A stretch of 20,491 nt of DNA, taken from a virus. The position numbers and the translations under genes were made by a program. The notes beneath the pieces were generated by a model. That model was not told the DNA's origin, ran no database searches, and worked only from the letters and a program-made list of their open reading frames with translations. Positions 13,522 to 19,722 of this stretch are shown here, one piece after another. The DNA lies in the IMG/VR virus record IMGVR_UViG_3300048113_000176, positions 1 through 20,491 of that record. One strand, 5' to 3'. The stretch's first letter is position 1; every line of letters starts with the position of its first letter.

Positions 13522-14094
13522 TTACCAATGCATTCCACCCATTGAGGTACTGCTTTCTATTACTTCACATTTATCTTTACTTTTCCAAGCCCAAGACTTT
13601 TTCATAAGGGTTATTCGCTCCACAACCTCGTCCACCTTATCGGCCGGAATGTCGCTAAAAAGACTTAGCATTTTTATATCGCTAGAATCGTAAACGGGCC
13701 TCTTTTTAAGCTCCTTTACTTCTCCCTTTAATTTAAAAACAGTATCATTTAATTTTTCAATTTTATTTTTTAGGTAGTTTAGCCTATCAATCTCGTCGTA
13801 GTTTTCGTTATCGTCAAAGACAAAGCAGCTTTCTATTTCCCTAAGCTCCGGGCATTCCTTTGCATAAATAGGGTACATATTCACTAAGTGAATTGCTGAT
13901 GAGTGGTCTAGCTCTTTTCCTTTTGAAACAAAAAAGTCGGAAATTTTGGCCCACCTCATATTCATTTTCTCTCTAAAGATATAGCAGGCCAACGCTCTTC
14001 CCCTAACATAATCTCGCTTCCTAGTATTTTTAAAAATGTCAATCCCGGACATTTCAATAATACGCTCTGATATTTCTAAACAATTCTTACTCAT
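13522..14094 (-). CDS. DnaA domain IV-like DNA-binding protein
   Basis: This 190-residue protein carries near its N-terminus the DNA-binding helix-turn-helix seen at the C-terminus of the replication initiator DnaA: TRKRDYVRGRALACYIFREK (24-43) and ELDHSSAIHLVN (61-72), matching the 'R...V..R.IA.Y..R' and 'DHSTV.HA' motifs. It has no AAA+ ATPase domain. A coiled coil follows (about 95-130), which suggests dimer formation, then a variable tail ending GGMHW. Two exact DnaA boxes lie in promoters of this phage (9272-9280, 16766-16774), so it may act as an operator-binding regulator or compete with host DnaA. It overlaps the DUF3310 gene by 8 nt. Confidence 0.78.
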   Translation of the reverse strand: MSKNCLEISERIIEMSGIDIFKNTRKRDYVRGRALACYIFREKMNMRWAKISDFFVSKGKELDHSSAIHLVNMYPIYAKECPELREIESCFVFDDNENYDEIDRLNYLKNKIEKLNDTVFKLKGEVKELKKRPVYDSSDIKMLSLFSDIPADKVDEVVERITLMKKSWAWKSKDKCEVIESSTSMGGMHW

Positions 14095-14287
14095 TTCTTA
14101 AAAATTTTATTTCTCTTTCAATATAGTCTTTGGCCTTTAATAAGTCCCCTAGTTCGTCTTTTTTCTTACCGGCCCGAGCCACGTATTTAATAATATTACC
14201 CCTGTTGAAATTAAGAGAGTAATCGTTACACACGTCTATAATGTCGTAGTCCTTTCCGTTATCGTAATGCGTCTGTGTTGATTTCAT
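14087..14287 (-). CDS. DUF3310 family protein
   Basis: This 66-residue protein is a compact DUF3310 member, shown by HYDNGKDYDIIDVC, YSLNFNRGNIIKYVARAGKK (28-47) and KAKDYIEREIKFL. DUF3310 proteins are common in phages and small in size, often annotated as nucleotide kinase-like without proof. It overlaps the exonuclease gene by 4 nt (ATGA) and the DnaA-like gene by 8 nt, which places it in the replication operon. The molecular role is not established. Confidence 0.82.
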   Translation of the reverse strand: MKSTQTHYDNGKDYDIIDVCNDYSLNFNRGNIIKYVARAGKKKDELGDLLKAKDYIEREIKFLRNE

Positions 14288-14997
14288 TCGGTTAATAGTT
14301 TTAAAAGATTATAGCATTCAGTATATTTCTGCCTAGCTTTTCCTTTATATTCTTGTTTAAATAATTCGTATAGTTTTTTTGTGTATTGGTATTTTGTGTG
14401 GCAATCTGAAAAATATTTTTCTGCAAACCTTTTGCCTTTTCCTTTGAAATAATTTACATTGTCTGCGGTGTCCCCCATAATCATTTGCTCATAAAAATTA
14501 TACAAGGCCTCGTCCTCTGATATATCAATAATTTCTTTGTGCTTGTAATGGTAGTTATAAATAAGGCAAGGAAATTGTTTGTAGTCCTTGTCGATTGATA
14601 CAATCATAACCTCGTCCCTACCTATATCGTCAGAAATTTGCTTCCAATACCGGGCAACCATATCGTCGGTTTCTATCCCGTAGCCAACCACACTATCGTA
14701 ATGCTGCTTAACAAATTCGTGCATTTCATTTAGTAGAGGAGGTCGCTCCTGCTTTTTTCTGTTGGCCTTGTACTTCTTTGTAATTAGCTTCCTAAAGTTA
14801 CCCTTAGAGCCACTAAACGTAATTACCTTGTCAATATTATAAAGTTCCTCTAAGTGATTAACAATAGCCATATATTGCTCGTCAAATTTTGACCTTGCGT
14901 CGGCTATATTTGTGTGGTACTTTTCGTCCTCCGGGTGTTCCCTTTTTTTGTAACAACTTGCAAAAATCAAACTGTCTGCATCTACCAATAAAATCAT
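14284..14997 (-). CDS. 5'-3' exonuclease / flap endonuclease (FEN/PIN fold)
   Basis: This 237-residue nuclease should remove RNA primers and flaps during phage replication, acting like T5 or T7 5' exonucleases. The metal-binding acids are visible in order: LLVDADSL (Asp6, Asp8), GYGIETDDMVA (Glu109, Asp111, Asp112), VSIDKDYKQ (Asp136, Asp138) and MGDTADNV (Asp176, Asp179). The helical-arch Lys/Arg block KKYKANRKKQERPPLL (74-89) binds the 5' end. A helix-hairpin-helix-like GKGKRFAEKY (186-195) follows. No polymerase domain is attached. It is followed by DUF3310 and the DnaA-like gene in overlapping order. Confidence 0.88.
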   Translation of the reverse strand: MILLVDADSLIFASCYKKREHPEDEKYHTNIADARSKFDEQYMAIVNHLEELYNIDKVITFSGSKGNFRKLITKKYKANRKKQERPPLLNEMHEFVKQHYDSVVGYGIETDDMVARYWKQISDDIGRDEVMIVSIDKDYKQFPCLIYNYHYKHKEIIDISEDEALYNFYEQMIMGDTADNVNYFKGKGKRFAEKYFSDCHTKYQYTKKLYELFKQEYKGKARQKYTECYNLLKLLTE

Positions 14998-15009
14998 AAT
15001 TCTTGTATT

Positions 15010-15171
15010 TTAATGTTCATATTGTGATAAATTTACTTGTAAATAATTTCTCAAATCTGAGTGTTCCTTTATTCTAAATTTAACCGTTATATCAGTTATA
15101 TTTTTATCCTTTTCCGTTCCGGATTCAATGGCCCGTTTAAGCTCGTTCCATAATGCGTCATTTATCTTCAT
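15010..15171 (-). CDS. Small hypothetical protein (53 aa)
   Basis: The frame from ATG at 15169-15171 encodes MKINDALWNELKRAIESGTE and so on, ending NYLQVNLSQYEH. Its start overlaps the stop of the preceding gene as ATGA, the same coupling used by clear genes here, and it ends 12 nt before the exonuclease gene. It is charged and mostly helical at the N-terminus. I recognise no family. Confidence 0.6.
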   Translation of the reverse strand: MKINDALWNELKRAIESGTEKDKNITDITVKFRIKEHSDLRNYLQVNLSQYEH

Positions 15172-15362
15172 ATCGACCAACAATTACTAAGTCTATATAA
15201 TTTTCTGAAATCCATTTCCTCTGCTGAGGTTGGCTTGGGCGAGTCTTTGTCCGGCGTAATAATTAAGCTTGAACTAGTGTAAGTTCTACTGACCTCATAC
15301 GTCCTGCCATCATCGGTAACAATCAACAACGTGCCGCCCATTTCTTTTGTAAAATATGCCAT
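15168..15362 (-). CDS. Hypothetical protein (64 aa)
   Basis: This is a short protein of beta-strand character (GGTLLIVTDDGRTYEVSRTY, then SSLIITPD). No membrane segment or known motif is visible. It starts one base after the previous gene's stop and couples by ATGA to the next gene. Function unknown. Confidence 0.6.
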   Translation of the reverse strand: MAYFTKEMGGTLLIVTDDGRTYEVSRTYTSSSLIITPDKDSPKPTSAEEMDFRKLYRLSNCWSI

Positions 15363-15363
15363 C

Positions 15364-15546
15364 TTATTTTATTAAGGTTAAATTTAATTCCCTAGCTACA
15401 TAATTTATATGCGTTTGGGTTGTTCTAGACCAATGCCCTAATTGAATTAATTTGTCCGAGTCTATGGTGGCCACGTGGGTAGTGTAACTCCAAACTTGGC
15501 TCCCAATAATACATAAATTATTCCCGTACTTTGCTAATTTTCTCAT
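15364..15546 (-). CDS. Small conserved phage protein, DUF8033-like (60 aa)
   Basis: The residues VWSYTTHVATI (18-28) and WSRTTQTHINYVARELNLTL (39-58) match a short protein I recall in many phages under a DUF8033-type label, where a 'SY.T.VA' and a 'TT..HINY.A.EL' block recur. Its start has the recurring CAGA leader. Function is not known. The family name is from memory. Confidence 0.65.
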   Translation of the reverse strand: MRKLAKYGNNLCIIGSQVWSYTTHVATIDSDKLIQLGHWSRTTQTHINYVARELNLTLIK

Positions 15547-15559
15547 TTGTTCTGTTTTT
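15544..15559 (-). promoter_or_regulatory. A-rich CAGA leader box (before the DUF8033-like gene)
   Basis: On the minus strand AAAAACAGAACAAATG, ending in the start codon. One of six copies. Confidence 0.6.
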
Positions 15560-15560
15560 A

Positions 15561-15764
15561 TTAATTATACTTATTTGCTATTTCGTAGCCCTTATTTAAG
15601 CCCTTTAAAAATTCTTGATTTGCTAGGTCGCACATAATATCATTAAGAGCTAATAACTGATCTATGTTTAGGTCTAAATTCAACCCGCTCCTTTTGTCAA
15701 ATGCTACTGATAAATTTGACTTTTCAAGTTCCTTCTTGATGTAATTTTCTGTTTTTTCTACCAT
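15561..15764 (-). CDS. Hypothetical protein (67 aa)
   Basis: This is a small charged, helical protein (ENYIKKELEKSNLSVAFDKR, then LDLNIDQLLALNDIMCDLAN). The centre reads as an amphipathic helix with regular Leu and Ile. Its leader is A/T-rich without the CAGA box. It belongs to the run of small genes behind the promoter at 16746-16776. No family recognised. Confidence 0.6.
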   Translation of the reverse strand: MVEKTENYIKKELEKSNLSVAFDKRSGLNLDLNIDQLLALNDIMCDLANQEFLKGLNKGYEIANKYN

Positions 15765-15798
15765 TTTAAAAAATTTATTAATTAATTATTCTACTTAT

Positions 15799-16074
15799 TT
15801 AATATTGCCATTGGCCGCCGTTATACTCCACATTTAAGTCTAGCGAGCCGTCTTTATACATTGCAGGAACCGAATACCTAAAAGGTCCGTCAGCCCACTC
15901 AGAAGCGTCGTCAATGCTTTTATAAAGGCTTTCTAAATCATTGAACGTATATACACCGGAGGAGGTGCAGCCGTCGCAGTCTGTGGAGTCATAATTTATA
16001 TGTACAAATCCGTCTTTTAATAGTCTTTTTAATACTTCGTTTTCGGCCTTTAAATTGTTTCTTGAAATTCTCAT
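15799..16074 (-). CDS. Hypothetical protein (91 aa)
   Basis: The N-terminal 20 residues form a basic helix (NNLKAENEVLKRLLKDGFVH). A Cys pair follows in STDCDGCTSSGVYTF (30-44), then an acidic, aromatic C-terminus (EWADGPFRYSV; VEYNGGQWQY). A hairpin (16092-16109) and a CAGA leader box lie just upstream, so its translation may respond to RNA structure. Function unknown. Confidence 0.6.
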   Translation of the reverse strand: MRISRNNLKAENEVLKRLLKDGFVHINYDSTDCDGCTSSGVYTFNDLESLYKSIDDASEWADGPFRYSVPAMYKDGSLDLNVEYNGGQWQY

Positions 16075-16088
16075 TTTTGTCTGTTTTT
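16072..16088 (-). promoter_or_regulatory. A-rich CAGA leader box (before the 91-aa gene)
   Basis: On the minus strand AAAAACAGACAAAAATG, ending in the start codon. It lies 3 nt after a GC hairpin. Confidence 0.6.
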
Positions 16089-16091
16089 AGT

Positions 16092-16109
16092 GGGGCCTTT
16101 TACGGCCCC
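16092..16109 (+). terminator. GC hairpin with the U-tract on the + strand
   Basis: The + strand reads GGGGCC, TTTTAC, GGCCCC, then GTTTATTTTTT: a perfect six-pair stem followed by a T-rich tail. In this orientation it is an intrinsic terminator facing against every gene here. On the minus strand it forms the same hairpin without a T run, placed between two genes and just before a leader box, so it may instead be an RNA structure that modulates translation or mRNA stability. Confidence 0.55.
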
Positions 16110-16118
16110 GTTTATTTT

Positions 16119-16376
16119 TTATAGTCTTTGCATTGTTGCAGTTAATTCTCCTGTGGCGTCGTTTCTTAATTCGTAAACGGCCCTATTTTTAAAAAATTTT
16201 TTTAGCTTTCCGGTTTCATACGTCCCGATATAGGTAATTCCAACTTGGTAGAAAAGCGTGTAACTTGTTTCGTCCGCCGTTAGCCTTATGGACCGCATTG
16301 CATTGCTCCTGTTCGGCTTAAAGGTTGCCTTTGCTTTTTCTTTTGCCAATCTTAATAATTCTTTTGATGGTTTCAT
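16119..16376 (-). CDS. Hypothetical protein (85 aa)
   Basis: This is a basic protein with a helical N-terminus (SKELLRLAKEKAKATFKPNR, 3-22) and a strand-rich remainder (RLTADETSYTLFYQVGITYI; GELTATMQRL). It could bind nucleic acid on charge grounds, but no motif is seen. Its start carries the CAGA leader AAAAACAGAGCAAAATG. It is the second gene behind the promoter at 16746-16776. Confidence 0.6.
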   Translation of the reverse strand: MKPSKELLRLAKEKAKATFKPNRSNAMRSIRLTADETSYTLFYQVGITYIGTYETGKLKKFFKNRAVYELRNDATGELTATMQRL

Positions 16377-16390
16377 TTTGCTCTGTTTTT
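16374..16390 (-). promoter_or_regulatory. A-rich CAGA leader box (before the 85-aa gene)
   Basis: On the minus strand AAAAACAGAGCAAAATG, ending in the start codon. It is identical over 17 bases to the box before the next gene upstream. Confidence 0.65.
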
Positions 16391-16407
16391 ATTTTATTAA
16401 GTTAATA

Positions 16408-16707
16408 TTAAATACAGTTTTTTAATGCTTCTGCTATTATATTACCAAAAGTTGCATTAATTTTTTGGTTTACTTTTGCCGAAGCAATTTTATTTTCTCT
16501 CCTTACAATTTTATTTTGCTTTTTTACAAAATCATTCAAGGTTAAACATACAGAAGCTTTACTATCTCCAATAACGCCAACCCTCATAGGCTCGCCGTCA
16601 ATAGTTAAAGTATCTCCTAATTCCCTTGAAAATTTTGACTCTAAATACTTTACTTTTGTAATTCTGTTATTAAAAATTTTTACTAAACCTACGTGTGTAA
16701 TTTGCAT
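16408..16707 (-). CDS. Hypothetical protein (99 aa)
   Basis: This is a basic protein with a strand-rich first half (MQITHVGLVKIFNNRITKVK; DTLTIDGEPMRVGVIGD) and a Lys/Asn/Ala-rich helical second half (KKQNKIVRRENKIASAKVNQ). It is the first gene behind the promoter at 16746-16776 and has a CAGA leader, so it is likely well expressed. No family recognised. Confidence 0.6.
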   Translation of the reverse strand: MQITHVGLVKIFNNRITKVKYLESKFSRELGDTLTIDGEPMRVGVIGDSKASVCLTLNDFVKKQNKIVRRENKIASAKVNQKINATFGNIIAEALKNCI

Positions 16708-16722
16708 TTTGCTCTGTTTTTT
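16705..16722 (-). promoter_or_regulatory. A-rich CAGA leader box (before the 99-aa gene)
   Basis: On the minus strand AAAAAACAGAGCAAAATG, ending in the start codon. It lies about 25-40 nt past the -7 element, so it sits in the untranslated leader of the transcript. Confidence 0.65.
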
Positions 16723-16745
16723 GCGCAGGCCTAATTGCCTACACC

Positions 16746-16776
16746 CAAATATAAGCTTAATTTAGTTATCCACAAA
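16746..16776 (-). promoter_or_regulatory. Bacteroidota-type promoter of the small-gene/replication operon
   Basis: The -33 element TTTG (16773-16776) and -7 element TATATTTG (16746-16753) are 19 nt apart, a full match to the Bacteroidota consensus. It lies in the only gap (16708-16793) in this stretch and points to the 99-aa gene and onward to the exonuclease, DUF3310 and DnaA-like genes. It shares its layout with the promoter at 9252-9282. Confidence 0.8.
16766..16774 (+). promoter_or_regulatory. Exact DnaA box within the promoter (copy 2)
   Basis: TTATCCACA overlaps the -33 element by two bases, in the same position and orientation as at 9272-9280. The shared word around it is gttatccacaaaaaattt. 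Confidence 0.6.
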
Positions 16777-16793
16777 AAATTTAATAAGTTTTT

Positions 16794-17210
16794 TTAAGAA
16801 ATATTAATATTTATTATACTAGCATCGTTTTCTTCTAGCAAATAAACGTCTTTGAGCAGCCTTTTTTTAGTCCACATTGTAGTATCGGGACAGTATTTTT
16901 TGACCGGTGTTGGCATTTGTATATTATTTAGCCAATATAAAAAGTTACCCTTTGGGTCATTAACAAAATATAATTTTATTATTTTTTTATCTAGGCTCAT
17001 AAGAGCGTCGTACTTGTCCTTCTCTAGCATTTTCTGCTCATAGTAGGTCTTTCTGAATTTCATTTCAACCACACAGTCCAACCCTTTCGGGGTTTTTCCT
17101 TTTGCGTCATACTTTGAGAATCCGTCGCCGGTCCATTCTAAATCCCAACCGTCAAGATTAAGCAGGAAAACAACGGCTTTCTCCCACTTATGAATTTTTT
17201 TTATCCCCAT
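16794..17210 (-). CDS. PD-(D/E)XK-like nuclease, VRR/phage endonuclease type
   Basis: This 138-residue protein has a nuclease-like core: Asp at 45 in GLDCVVEMKFRKTYY (43-57) with Glu49-Met-Lys51 forming the E-x-K part, then a helix rich in Lys and Glu (EQKMLEKDKYDALMSL). The C-terminal half (VNDPKGNFLYWLNNIQMPTP) resembles phage proteins of this size with the same fold. It is a likely DNA-processing enzyme, perhaps for branched or damaged DNA. It is the last gene of the ATPase-sigma operon and overlaps the previous gene by 23 nt. The fold is read from a short motif. Confidence 0.6.
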   Translation of the reverse strand: MGIKKIHKWEKAVVFLLNLDGWDLEWTGDGFSKYDAKGKTPKGLDCVVEMKFRKTYYEQKMLEKDKYDALMSLDKKIIKLYFVNDPKGNFLYWLNNIQMPTPVKKYCPDTTMWTKKRLLKDVYLLEENDASIININIS

Positions 17211-17409
17211 TATCCCATATTATGTTAAGGTCCTTTATCCACCGAACTATTGTCTTAGGGTTGCAGGTGCAGGGCTTGTAAAATTTATGATTAAAATATT
17301 TAGAGTGAAGCTGACAAATCAATTCGTACTCGGACGAGTCTAGGTGCTGCTTTTTATCAGACCGGAACTTCATCCAATCAATTCTGTCTTCGGTTTCAAA
17401 TTTTACCAT
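17188..17409 (-). CDS. Small Cys-containing protein (73 aa)
   Basis: This is a conserved-looking short protein with the core HSKYFNHKFYKPCTCNPKTI (35-54) and VRWIKDLN after it. The KPCTCNPKTIVRWI block is frequent in small Bacteroidota phage proteins. It overlaps its neighbours on both sides (7 nt with the 48-aa gene, 23 nt with the nuclease gene), so it is surely translated with them. Role unknown; a nucleic-acid or metal-binding helper is a guess. Confidence 0.65.
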   Translation of the reverse strand: MVKFETEDRIDWMKFRSDKKQHLDSSEYELICQLHSKYFNHKFYKPCTCNPKTIVRWIKDLNIIWDNGDKKNS

Positions 17410-17549
17410 CTTTGTATCTTAATTTCATTTAGCTTTTTTCTGCGCTCCGGACAGTTGCACTTTGTACCCCTATGCTCGTGCCACTTATCAACTAGGTACT
17501 TTATGCCGGTGTATTTTGTAATATAATAAATAAGGTCGCCTAGCTTCAT
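17403..17549 (-). CDS. Small Cys-containing protein (48 aa)
   Basis: Reading from ATG at 17547-17549 gives MKLGDLIYYITKYTGIKYLV then DKWHEHRGTKCNCPERRKKL and a short basic end. The combination of a helical 'YTGIKYLV' and 'CNCPERRKKLN' is a pattern I associate with short Bacteroidota phage proteins. Its ATG overlaps the TGA of the nuclease gene (ATGA), and its 3' end overlaps the next gene by 7 nt. No enzyme motif. Function unknown. Confidence 0.7.
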   Translation of the reverse strand: MKLGDLIYYITKYTGIKYLVDKWHEHRGTKCNCPERRKKLNEIKIQRW

Positions 17550-17965
17550 AGCTTGTATTTTAGTTCTTTGATATTATCCATTTTGTTAAAGTAGGCCATA
17601 AACTCAATATCATTTGCAGAGCCCACTCTAGGCTTCCTACCGCCAACTCTTATACTACCGTTTAATTTTTCTGTTCTCGAGAAAATGATTCCGTCATTAC
17701 ACGCCCATAATATAACGCTTTGTTCTTTGGTATCTTGCAATTTTAATAATTTTCTTACTGCAACGGGTAATGGGTAGGCTTGGCTTATTGTCCTAATTCG
17801 GCCTTTAACTTCTAATTTAAACACAAATCTATCTCCGTCGTATATTGCAAAGTCAATGTCATTGCCTCCTAGCTTTTTATAATTGAATCCGAAAATTGAA
17901 CAAAGGAAATCCGCCGCTTTATATTCCCTTTCCAAGTCCTTTTTATTTTCAAATCTTGTAGCCAT
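17546..17965 (-). CDS. PD-(D/E)XK-like nuclease
   Basis: This 139-residue protein shows a restriction-endonuclease-like core: GGNDIDFAIYDG (33-44) with Asp38, then FKLEVKGRIR (49-58) with Glu52-Val-Lys54, spaced as in the D-X(n)-E-X-K site. The downstream strand and Arg-rich stretch (GSIRVGGRKPRVG) may contact DNA. It could resolve recombination or replication intermediates, or attack host DNA. It begins at TAATG with the sigma-like gene and ends at ATGA with the 48-aa gene. Two such nucleases in one operon is notable. Confidence 0.7.
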   Translation of the reverse strand: MATRFENKKDLEREYKAADFLCSIFGFNYKKLGGNDIDFAIYDGDRFVFKLEVKGRIRTISQAYPLPVAVRKLLKLQDTKEQSVILWACNDGIIFSRTEKLNGSIRVGGRKPRVGSANDIEFMAYFNKMDNIKELKYKL

Positions 17966-18450
17966 TATATTAATTTTTTTAGTTTGTCTTTTACCTTTCT
18001 GTAGGTGTTATAAAGTGAAAAGTATTCTATAAAAGAATTTCGAGAAAAGTCGGCAATGCTCTCCCCGTCGTTTATTATTTCAAATACTTTCCTGTCGTAC
18101 CAAAACATTTTTTTTAATTCAGAATTTACTTTTTCATAGGCCTCGTCGTAGTCCACGTCCCAATCTGTTTTTTTATAACTAATATCGTCAAAATTAATCA
18201 TTGTAATATTTTTGCCTTTTCTTTTTAAATCAATAAATAGGGTTTTTAATACCTTATAAATATAGTAATAGTTAATATCATTATCCTCATAAATGATGTC
18301 TAAGCCGCTTTCTATTTTGGGGAGTACCTTTATATACATTTCCTGCACAATGTCCTCTGCGATATCCCTACTGCAGCCAAAGGAGCTAACAACGTCAATC
18401 CACGTTTTATGTTTTTTAGCTAGCAGTAGAATTACCTCTTTGTTTGACAT
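17965..18450 (-). CDS. Sigma-70-family (ECF-like) RNA polymerase sigma factor, phage type
   Basis: This 161-residue protein resembles a small sigma factor. Region 2 is visible as CSRDIAEDIVQEMYIKVLPK (26-45), where the 'AEDIVQE.Y' motif is typical, followed by YYYIYKVLKTLFIDLKRKGK (61-80), which matches the -10-binding helix region. Region 4 is likely in the C-terminus (YDRKVFEIINDGESIADFSR then YNTYRKVKDKLKKLI). It lacks regions 1 and 3, as ECF sigmas do. It could redirect host RNA polymerase to phage promoters, and CGTTATAATAG boxes are candidate targets. It starts at TAATG with the ATPase gene and ends at TAATG with the nuclease gene. Confidence 0.75.
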   Translation of the reverse strand: MSNKEVILLLAKKHKTWIDVVSSFGCSRDIAEDIVQEMYIKVLPKIESGLDIIYEDNDINYYYIYKVLKTLFIDLKRKGKNITMINFDDISYKKTDWDVDYDEAYEKVNSELKKMFWYDRKVFEIINDGESIADFSRNSFIEYFSLYNTYRKVKDKLKKLI

Positions 18451-19295
18451 TATTTTAGTGGGTCGTATAAGTTCTCAATTATTTGCGGTAGGCCAAATTC
18501 CGTAACCGTAAAGCTAAAAGTTTCAAAAGTGTAGCCTCTAGATCTTCCGGACTTAACCGTAACCCAATCCTTGTTTACGGTATTGGCTTCTAATTGTATT
18601 ACTGACTCCGCCTTCTTTTCTAGCTCCGTACCTAAATGTCCCGTTCCCAATTTACTGCTTCCAAAATTCTGATGTATAACGTTTATTATATGGCAATTAT
18701 AATCTGCGGACCATTGCATTAACTTTTTTACAATCCACTTGCTTTCAAGTAAATTATTTACGTCGCTAATTAAGTCGGCAATTCCGTCAATAATTAATAA
18801 CGACGGTGTGCTAATATTTTCCTTTAAGTAATACTCTATGAAGTCCACGCTTGTTTTATAATCTATTGTCCTCAACCCAAAGGTATGATAATTTTCTGAA
18901 TTTATATTGGAGTCCATTTTGTGTAGCCTAGAGAACACCTTTTGGCAATGCCACAGGCCCTGTTCGGTATCTATATGAATTAACTGCCCGGATTCTCCTC
19001 GGTGGCCTTTAATACCACCCCCAAAATGATTCTGACCGCTTAGGTAACAAGAAGCCAAAAGCGATATAAAAAAAGTTTTCTTTGTTTTCGGCGGGGCCGT
19101 TACAACGGATATATTCCCGTACGTTCCTAAGGGTATTGGCACAATGCTATCCCCCTCAGCTTTATTTGATTTAGATACAACCTCCCCGTATGATAAAGCC
19201 ACCGGCGGGTATTCAAGTTTTTGTTTCGCATCTACAAAGCAATCTTGCTCTATAAACTGCATTAACATTCTGTGTTCGTTCTGTTTTTCTGTCAT
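18450..19295 (-). CDS. RecA-fold ATPase (AAA_25/RepA-like) with a degenerate Walker A
   Basis: This 281-residue protein belongs to the RecA-like P-loop group that phages use as replicative helicase or recombination ATPase (RepA/Sak4-like). The P-loop reads TAPPKTKKT (66-74): the usual Gly before Lys-Thr is Lys, while Lys73 and Thr74 remain. The Walker B strand is SLLIIDGIADLI (165-176) with Asp170, then an HxN motif (VIHQNFG, 207-212) typical of RecA-like sensors, followed by a basic loop with KSGRSRGY (248-255). It comes right after a terminator, so it should have its own start signal, though I see no clear promoter. Its stop overlaps the sigma gene's start as TAATG. It may load or move on DNA with the SSB. 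Confidence 0.75.
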   Translation of the reverse strand: MTEKQNEHRMLMQFIEQDCFVDAKQKLEYPPVALSYGEVVSKSNKAEGDSIVPIPLGTYGNISVVTAPPKTKKTFFISLLASCYLSGQNHFGGGIKGHRGESGQLIHIDTEQGLWHCQKVFSRLHKMDSNINSENYHTFGLRTIDYKTSVDFIEYYLKENISTPSLLIIDGIADLISDVNNLLESKWIVKKLMQWSADYNCHIINVIHQNFGSSKLGTGHLGTELEKKAESVIQLEANTVNKDWVTVKSGRSRGYTFETFSFTVTEFGLPQIIENLYDPLK

Positions 19296-19355
19296 TTATA
19301 TTAACTTTTGGTTATGCTTATTAGTGATTACCTTTATGGCTTTGGATAAAAATAT

Positions 19356-19395
19356 AAAAAAAAAAGGGTATAAGAAATTAAACTTACACCCTTTT
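19356..19395 (-). terminator. Intrinsic terminator between the SSB and ATPase genes
   Basis: On the minus strand a 13-pair stem (AAAAGGGTGTAAG with CTTATACCCTTTT, one G-U pair) and an 8-nt loop are followed by a run of ten T. A-rich sequence on the other side makes it able to work in both directions. It ends the operon that begins beyond the right edge, after the SSB gene. Confidence 0.85.
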
Positions 19396-19411
19396 ATGAA
19401 TTAAGCCAATT

Positions 19412-19711
19412 TTAAAACGGTAGGTCCCCGTTGCCCTCAGCAGGCGCGCCGGCTTTTTCCTCTTCCTTTTCGGCTACGGTTATACTTCCGTCGGTCCAAA
19501 TAACCTTGCCATTTCCTAAGTAGGTTTTTTGTACTTTGGCCTCGCGCTCTTCCTTAGTTTGGCTATCCGTAAAGGCCACGTTATTTCCGTAGCGCGTTTC
19601 GTCCTGTACCGAAATCATAAAGTTATAATAAACGGCCCCGTCCTTTCCCATAATGAACTTCTCCTTTGGCAATTTGTCTACTCGAATAGACCCTGTAATT
19701 AATGTACTCAT
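19412..19711 (-). CDS. ssb: Single-stranded DNA-binding protein (small, OB-fold-like)
   Basis: This 99-residue protein ends in GNGDLPF, the acidic, Phe-terminal tip by which SSBs hold partner proteins. The N-terminal part is strand-rich (TLITGSIRVDKLPKEKFI, 3-20, then DGAVYYNFMISVQDETRYGN), as in an OB-fold. A linker rich in Glu, Ala and Gly precedes the tip. It should coat single-stranded DNA during phage replication and recombination. The leader resembles that of the 31-aa gene. The family assignment rests mainly on the tip and size. Confidence 0.75.
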   Translation of the reverse strand: MSTLITGSIRVDKLPKEKFIMGKDGAVYYNFMISVQDETRYGNNVAFTDSQTKEEREAKVQKTYLGNGKVIWTDGSITVAEKEEEKAGAPAEGNGDLPF

Positions 19712-19722
19712 AATTTATTTAT

